DNA from: JAIOHN01 sp038258185
Lineage (GTDB): Bacteria > Chloroflexota > Anaerolineae > Aggregatilineales > Phototrophicaceae
DNA length: 11,514 bases
Direction of reading: 5' to 3'
NCBI GenBank assembly: GCA_038258185.1
Contig: JBBSQD010000201.1
Span: 1 to 11,514 of the forward strand
Part shown: positions 7,952-11,514 of the stretch, one piece after another
Position numbering within the stretch: the first letter of the stretch is position 1
How the letters are laid out: each line of letters starts with the position of its first letter
Position numbers and translations under genes: made by a program
Notes under the pieces: model-generated
What the model was told of the DNA's origin: nothing
Databases searched by the model: none
What the model saw: the letters and a program-made list of their open reading frames with translations, nothing else

Positions 7952-8329
7952 TTACGCGCCGCCCTGTAACGCCGCGATGAGAATACAGCCCCAGCCCGCC
8001 AGAAATGCCACTCCACCCAACGGCGTGATGGCTCCCAGCGCCCGTCTGCCGGTGATGCTGAGGGCATACAGACTGCCGGAAAACAACAGAATGCCCAGCA
8101 CAAACAACCAACCAGCAATGCTGACCAGTCCGCTTGTCCAGATGCTGCTCAACCACGCCACGACCAGCAGCGCCAGCGTATGAACCATGTGATACTGCAC
8201 ACCGGTTTTATAGGCATTTTCCAGATTGGGCGCGTCCTGCCAGCGAGATGCCAGCGCATGCGCCCCAAAAGCGCCCAGCGCCACGCCTAAAAATCCCAAA
8301 ATCGCGCCGATTATGATAAATGTGGTCAT
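7952..8329 (-). CDS. DUF423 family (YgdD-type) small integral membrane protein
   Basis: The 125-residue protein has about four hydrophobic segments and the family hallmarks GAFGAHAL near residue 19, the VQYHMVHTLALL segment near 45, LGILLFSGSLYAL near 80 and GAITPLGGVAFLAGW near 100. DUF423/TMEM256-like proteins are widespread inner-membrane proteins without a settled biochemical role. The ATG at 8329 was chosen because GAAAGG lies 6 nt before it and the hydrophobic N-terminus starts there. A longer frame from 8368 would run through a strong palindrome that looks non-coding. The TAA at 7954-7952 touches the CheR TGA with no base between. No regulation other than the upstream palindrome is evident. 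Confidence 0.9.
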   Translation of the reverse strand: MTTFIIIGAILGFLGVALGAFGAHALASRWQDAPNLENAYKTGVQYHMVHTLALLVVAWLSSIWTSGLVSIAGWLFVLGILLFSGSLYALSITGRRALGAITPLGGVAFLAGWGCILIAALQGGA

Positions 8330-8353
8330 GTTAAGCCTTTCGTGGTCTAACCG

Positions 8354-8372
8354 TTGCATGACCGTCATGCAA
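8354..8372. promoter_or_regulatory. 19-bp palindrome upstream of the DUF423 gene
   Basis: TTGCATGACCGTCATGCAA is two perfect 9-bp arms around a single C. Outer CCG and CGG continue the symmetry after two extra bases on the right. It lies 24 bp upstream of the DUF423 start, between that gene and the rightward paralog operon. It could be an operator for either direction or form a hairpin in the DUF423 leader. I do not recognise the motif as a named regulator's site. Confidence 0.55.
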
Positions 8373-8431
8373 AACGGATGTAATCAGATTAGGGTTAAAG
8401 CATAGCGCAAACCTCTAGGGTAAGGTAACAA

Positions 8432-8442
8432 CAGGTCACCTG
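8432..8442. promoter_or_regulatory. Short inverted repeat CAGGT-C-ACCTG
   Basis: Two 5-bp arms flank one base, about 50 bp upstream of the first tandem paralog. It may be an operator, but 11 bp can arise by chance. No clear -35/-10 pair for the rightward genes was found in 8373-8490. Confidence 0.2.
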
Positions 8443-8451
8443 ATTATTTTC

Positions 8452-8487
8452 CCAACAAATGCTAATCCAATGAACCTGAAAGAATAG
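8452..8487 (+). pseudogene. In-frame relic of a third paralog's C-terminal tail (or duplication junction)
   Basis: Twelve codons read PTNANPMNLKE then TAG. The tail of the downstream paralog reads PVNVNPMNLKE then TAG, and both are followed by CTG ATG. The alignment is gap-free, and two of the four differing codons are synonymous. Homology stops left of 8452. Either a third tandem copy was lost except for its end, or the original 5' leader of the gene was captured as the tail of the first copy during tandem duplication. Confidence 0.55.
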
Positions 8488-8490
8488 CTG

Positions 8491-9069
8491 ATGACGAATT
8501 TTGAGATTAAATTACCCGACAGCCTGGAGAAGTATCCCGGTTACACACCGGAAGAGCGTGATATAGACGAGGGTTGGACCAATCTTGAGTTTGGTGTCAT
8601 AGAATTTTGTCGCCGTTATATGATAGGAAACTATTATCATCTATCCCTAGGGGGAGAAGTTTATCCGCTTGAGGTCTACGAATTGTATATCTGGTGGTCA
8701 GCGATTCCCGATCACCTTAAAGGGGTTCTTACTGACGAAACAGAAACGCAGATCGATATAGTTAGTTCTGAAACTGGATTTTATATTGTTGTCAATCCGC
8801 TTGATGAGGCGCATATCTCAGTATCAATTGAAAGCTACTCTATCTCTCTTCAAGCTTTTGTTCCTCCAATACCCAACGCAGAAAACTCGCAGAATGTTGC
8901 CGTCAAACGCGAAGATTACATCCGGGAATGGTGGAAGCTGGTCGATTGGACGATTGCACATCTCCTCAACGAACAGTTGATCAGTGCCGATGATCCCAGC
9001 CTGATGGAGTATCTGGCGCTGATGCCGCCACGCCCAGTTAATGTTAATCCCATGAATCTGAAAGAATAG
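8491..9069 (+). CDS. Tandem paralog 1, unknown function
   Basis: This 192-residue protein is not recognised. It has no signal peptide or membrane segment, so it is probably cytosolic, and is rich in acidic and aromatic residues (WWS at 68-70, REWWKLVDW at 145-153). Residues 1-80 and 127-179 are nearly the same as in the gene that follows, whereas 80-127 has diverged, including loss of two four-residue blocks. The last residues, PVNVNPMNLKE, match the relic just upstream. It ends TAG, then CTG, then the ATG of paralog 2 in the same frame. Only GAAAGAATAGCTG, a weak ribosome binding site, precedes the start; the same string precedes paralog 2, which supports both starts. Base use is visibly richer in A/T than that of the neighbouring genes, which may mean acquisition from elsewhere. 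Confidence 0.82.
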   Translation: MTNFEIKLPDSLEKYPGYTPEERDIDEGWTNLEFGVIEFCRRYMIGNYYHLSLGGEVYPLEVYELYIWWSAIPDHLKGVLTDETETQIDIVSSETGFYIVVNPLDEAHISVSIESYSISLQAFVPPIPNAENSQNVAVKREDYIREWWKLVDWTIAHLLNEQLISADDPSLMEYLALMPPRPVNVNPMNLKE

Positions 9070-9072
9070 CTG

Positions 9073-9672
9073 ATGACAAAATTTGAGATTAAATTACCCG
9101 ACAGCCTGGAGAAGTATCCCGGTTACACACCGGAAGAGCGTGATACGGACGATGATTGGACCAATCTTGAGTTTGGGATAATGGAATTTTGTCGCCGTTA
9201 TATGATAGAAAACTACTATTATCTATCTCTAGGAGGAGAGGTTTATCCACTTGAGGTCTACGAATTATATGACTGGTGGTCATTCATTCCCGATCATCTT
9301 AAAGATGTCGTTACTGAAAAACCTGAAACAGATATCGAGATATATACTCAAACCATTTCATTTTATATGATGGCTAATCCGCTTAATGATGCTCATATTT
9401 TAGTATCCATTGAGATTTTAGAAGAAGACTACTATCAGCGACTTAAAGCCCTTGCTGCTCAACAAGGGATGGCAATACCCAATGCAGAAAACTCGCAGAA
9501 TGTTCCCGTCAAACGCGAAGATTACATCCGGGAATGGTGGAAGCTGGTCGATTGGACGGTCGCCCATCTCCTCAAGGAACAGTTGATCAGTGCCGATGAT
9601 CCCAGTCTGATGGAGTATCTCGCTCTGATGACGCCGCGCCCAGTCAATCCCGATCCCAGTCAGTCACAATAG
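9073..9672 (+). CDS. Tandem paralog 2, unknown function
   Basis: This 199-residue copy keeps FEIKLPDSLEKYPGYTPEER at the start and IPNAENSQNV followed by VKREDYIREWWKLVDW near the end. In the middle it carries EILEEDYYQRLKALAAQQGM, a likely amphipathic helix, where paralog 1 is shorter and different; the string loosely recalls the helix of ribbon-helix-helix proteins, but there is no other support for DNA binding. The tail PRPVNPDPSQSQ differs from paralog 1. The start is 3 nt after the TAG of paralog 1, in frame, so translation is probably coupled. Its TAG (9670-9672) overlaps the AGGA that serves the next gene. The function is unknown; immunity or other partner-binding roles are possible, because a conserved frame with a variable core is seen in such families. 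Confidence 0.82.
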   Translation: MTKFEIKLPDSLEKYPGYTPEERDTDDDWTNLEFGIMEFCRRYMIENYYYLSLGGEVYPLEVYELYDWWSFIPDHLKDVVTEKPETDIEIYTQTISFYMMANPLNDAHILVSIEILEEDYYQRLKALAAQQGMAIPNAENSQNVPVKREDYIREWWKLVDWTVAHLLKEQLISADDPSLMEYLALMTPRPVNPDPSQSQ

Positions 9673-9674
9673 GA
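9671..9674 (+). promoter_or_regulatory. Ribosome binding site overlapping the upstream stop codon
   Basis: AGGA begins inside the TAG of paralog 2 and stands 8 nt before the ATG at 9683. This links translation of the secreted protein to that of the paralogs. Confidence 0.6.
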
Positions 9675-9682
9675 ACCGCCAT

Positions 9683-10627
9683 ATGCTTTTTGCCAAAATC
9701 TTCCTTACAGTCCTCCTGCTGATTTTCACCCTGCCCACACAGGCGCAGACCATCGCCGTGACAGCGTGTCCCGCCGGGTATCTGCCCTCGCGCCTCACCA
9801 GCGGCATCCGCGCCGGGGTTGTAGCGGATGGCCTGCCGAATAATCTGCGTCAGCAGCCGACCCTCAACGCCCCTCGCAACGGCCAGATTCCACCAGCCGC
9901 AACGTTTAGCATCCTGGCTGGCCCGGAATGCGCGAACGGTTACGTGTGGTGGCAGGTCAATTATGGCGGTGAGATCGGCTGGACAGCGGAAGGTGATCCT
10001 GATGACGCGACTTACTGGCTGGAGCCTTTGAGCGCACCGCTGGAAATCAGCGCAATCACCAGCGATATTGAGGCAGGCTGTCAGCGTCCGCCCGATGATT
10101 ACACGCGCACCCTGATCGGCGCGGCGGCGTTTAATGCCCGTACCCTGGCGATGATCGACCACGCGCAAACGCTCTACAATCTGTATGGCGGCACGCAGGT
10201 CAACTTCCGTGGGGCGATTACGCAGGGTGGTTATACCGGCGGCTATGTCGAAGCGAGTTTTGGCACGCATGACGGCGGCGGCGCAGTGGATATCTCCGTC
10301 CGCAGCCGCGAGGATTTGCGCATTCTGCGTGAGGAAATCCCGCTGATGCTGCGTGCGCTGCGGGTGGCGGGATTCGCCGCATGGCTGCGCGAACTCGATG
10401 AGCTGTACCCCGGCTCACCCATTCATATTCACGCTGTGGCGATTGGTGATGCCGAAGCAGCCCCCGCCGCGCAGGAACAGATTGATGGGGCGTTTGGTTA
10501 TTTTCGCGGATTTAACGGCCTGCCTCAAGCCAGCGGCATTCCGCTGGCCGATACCTCCGGCGAGCCGGTTCTGTGTCCGTGGATGGTTGACCTGGGTTAC
10601 AGTGATCTCCGCGCAGAGGTAGGTTAA
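9683..10627 (+). CDS. Secreted protein with SH3-like domain and M15/hedgehog-type metallopeptidase-like domain
   Basis: The 314-residue product has a signal peptide (hydrophobic LLLIFTLPTQAQ, cleavage near 22). About residues 40-115 resemble a bacterial SH3 domain (NNLRQQPTLNAP, YVWWQVNYGGEIGWTAEGD), which usually binds cell wall. The C-terminal part has GTHDGGGAVDIS (H196, D203) and PIHIHAVAIGD (H248, H250), the order of zinc ligands of D-Ala-D-Ala peptidase-like M15 folds. The acidic residue normally three places before the last His is not there (S245 or I247), so catalysis is uncertain. Similar HIHAVAIGD proteins are known to me from secreted actinobacterial proteins of unproven function. 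Four cysteines (C29, C83, C133, C298) could form disulfides. A role in cell-wall trimming or binding is inferred. It is probably co-transcribed with the two paralogs, 10 nt upstream. Its stop is 17 bp from the convergent gene, with no clear terminator. Confidence 0.8.
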   Translation: MLFAKIFLTVLLLIFTLPTQAQTIAVTACPAGYLPSRLTSGIRAGVVADGLPNNLRQQPTLNAPRNGQIPPAATFSILAGPECANGYVWWQVNYGGEIGWTAEGDPDDATYWLEPLSAPLEISAITSDIEAGCQRPPDDYTRTLIGAAAFNARTLAMIDHAQTLYNLYGGTQVNFRGAITQGGYTGGYVEASFGTHDGGGAVDISVRSREDLRILREEIPLMLRALRVAGFAAWLRELDELYPGSPIHIHAVAIGDAEAAPAAQEQIDGAFGYFRGFNGLPQASGIPLADTSGEPVLCPWMVDLGYSDLRAEVG

Positions 10628-10644
10628 AAAGCCAATACTCGATT

Positions 10645-11514
10645 TTAGATTAAAAAAAGTTCTGTCATGACACTATCGAAGTAAGTTCGCCGCGACAACA
10701 CTTTACCTGTCATGACATCAATTTTAAGCAGGATGGTATCGATGGAATTTTCGTGACGCTGTAGATTTGTGGCATACAGTATCATGCCATCCGATGTGAG
10801 TTCAAAAGCGGTAAAGTGATCCAGGTGATCTTCATACGTGAAGGCATTGATATGCCGATCATCGCTTAAATCGATTACTTCAAAAACAACTTTCCCTACG
10901 GATTTGTAAACCTTCATTTCGCCTCTATCCAGCTTCTCATAGACGTTGGAGATGATCACCAGCTTTGAACCATCACGCGAAACTAGCAACTTGTGATGTC
11001 CCTCAGAATGATTTTTCAGCAAATTTCTGGACCTGATAGGGCGTTGACTCTCATTGTCATAAGCGGATAGCTTTCCATCAAACAACGCATAAAGTGTTTG
11101 TTGATCTGGCGATAATGCCAATACGGCATGAAAAGGAAGACTTAAACTTCGGAATGTCTGATTGTAAACATTTATACGATTTATAGCCCGGCCACATCTG
11201 AAATAAACCGCATCAATTACGTTATGAACACTCATCATTGAGCAGCTCTCATTAAGCGGTATGGGCTTCAACGCCCTTCCCGTATTCAGGTTTATGCTCT
11301 GGAAAACAAACAGAGATGTTGGTGTTCGCAGCACTTCATACAATAATGTTTCGTCAGATGAAATGGAGCGTTTAACTATTCTTGAATGGTTGATTTCAGA
11401 ATACTCTGTTGATTCGATAAAAATATTTTTTACTTGTTGACCCGTAGCCGCATCATAAACCGCAATCTCATTGGGTTGTACATCATAAAGACACATACGA
11501 CTCGGTGACAGAAC
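10645..11514 (-). CDS. Beta-propeller-like repeat protein (N-terminus beyond window edge)
   Basis: The reverse strand is open from the right edge (VLSPSR before the first Met at 11496) to TAA at 10647-10645, at least 289 residues. Repeats of the type LSPDQQTLYALFDGKLSAYD, VSRDGSKLVIISN and LTSDGMILYATN, each followed by an I-D-x-x-T-G-like strand, indicate a WD40/YVTN-like propeller. The sequence at the edge reads like the middle of a blade, so the true start is probably outside the window. No catalytic residue is visible, and whether it is exported cannot be judged. Its base composition is more A/T-rich than that of the minus-strand operon on the left. The C-terminal LFLI is encoded across a run of seven Ts. 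A binding or scaffold role is the usual guess for such proteins. Confidence 0.7.
   Translation of the reverse strand, partial: VLSPSRMCLYDVQPNEIAVYDAATGQQVKNIFIESTEYSEINHSRIVKRSISSDETLLYEVLRTPTSLFVFQSINLNTGRALKPIPLNESCSMMSVHNVIDAVYFRCGRAINRINVYNQTFRSLSLPFHAVLALSPDQQTLYALFDGKLSAYDNESQRPIRSRNLLKNHSEGHHKLLVSRDGSKLVIISNVYEKLDRGEMKVYKSVGKVVFEVIDLSDDRHINAFTYEDHLDHFTAFELTSDGMILYATNLQRHENSIDTILLKIDVMTGKVLSRRTYFDSVMTELFLI

Larger units (their letters stand above)
8452..9672 (+). repeat. Tandem duplication, 582-bp offset at the shared start region
   Basis: The sequence around 8452-8556 recurs at 9034-9138, offset by exactly 582 bp. About 63 nt beginning TTTGAGATTAAATTACCCGA are identical in both. Near the 3' ends of the units another run of about 50 identical nt covers the VKREDYIREWWKLVDWT region. 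The central part differs strongly and carries two in-frame 12-nt indels. Confidence 0.85.

Noticed and set aside
8330..8368. Longer N-terminus for the DUF423 protein from 8368
   Set aside because: The extension overlaps the 19-bp palindrome, is unlike the family N-terminus, and a good GAAAGG lies before the ATG at 8329.
9415..9475. Ribbon-helix-helix antitoxin domain in paralog 2
   Set aside because: Only one helix-like string resembles such proteins. The rest of the protein does not, and paralog 1 lacks it.
8452..9672. Insertion sequence or transposon as cause of the repeat
   Set aside because: No terminal inverted repeats, transposase or target-site duplication is seen; a simple tandem duplication explains it.
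9644..10270. Long open frame of 208 codons on the minus strand
   Set aside because: It lies antisense to the secreted SH3/M15-like gene, which has a signal peptide, domain motifs and a ribosome binding site. The antisense product is Arg/Ala-rich and has no recognisable features.

Overview
The window is bacterial: dense genes, short gaps, Shine-Dalgarno sites. The mix suggests a Gram-positive-like or monoderm environmental lineage such as Chloroflexota: a DtxR/MntR-type regulator with a CPHGEPIP motif, a YVTN propeller fused to a di-haem cytochrome, a very large secreted Ig-like protein, and a TPR-tailed CheR. This placement is a guess from gene style only.

Left block, minus strand (6361 down to 1). 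A secreted, multidomain 1,248-residue protein is followed 18 nt later by an exported YVTN beta-propeller/di-haem cytochrome c peroxidase-like protein; the two form an evident operon. After 112 nt of A/T-rich DNA containing an 18-bp perfect palindrome and a plausible promoter comes a DtxR/MntR-family metalloregulator that runs off the left edge. Two of its expected metal ligands appear to be replaced.

Centre. A divergent intergenic region (6362-6565) carries a perfect extended -10 box (TGCTATAAT) reading rightward. It is followed by a 22-codon upstream ORF whose TGA overlaps the ATG of a CheR-type methyltransferase with C-terminal TPR repeats. The CheR gene has no Shine-Dalgarno of its own and its stop directly abuts the stop of a convergent DUF423 (YgdD-type) small membrane protein. 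A 19-bp palindrome sits in the leader of the DUF423 gene.

Right block, plus strand (8452-10627). Two tandem paralogous genes of unknown function have near-identical ends and a strongly diverged middle. They lie in the same reading frame, separated only by TAG CTG. A short in-frame relic of the same gene's tail lies just before the first copy. The second copy is coupled to a secreted protein with an SH3-like domain and a metallopeptidase-like (M15/hedgehog-type) His/Asp/His motif; its Shine-Dalgarno overlaps the upstream stop codon. The three genes are probably co-transcribed. A convergent partial gene at the right edge encodes beta-propeller-like repeats.

No tRNA, rRNA, CRISPR array, insertion sequence or integrase is visible. 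The most interesting items are the tandem paralog array with its junction relic, the coupled leader ORF of the CheR gene, the altered metal site of the regulator, and the unrecognised secreted protein paired with the di-haem cytochrome.
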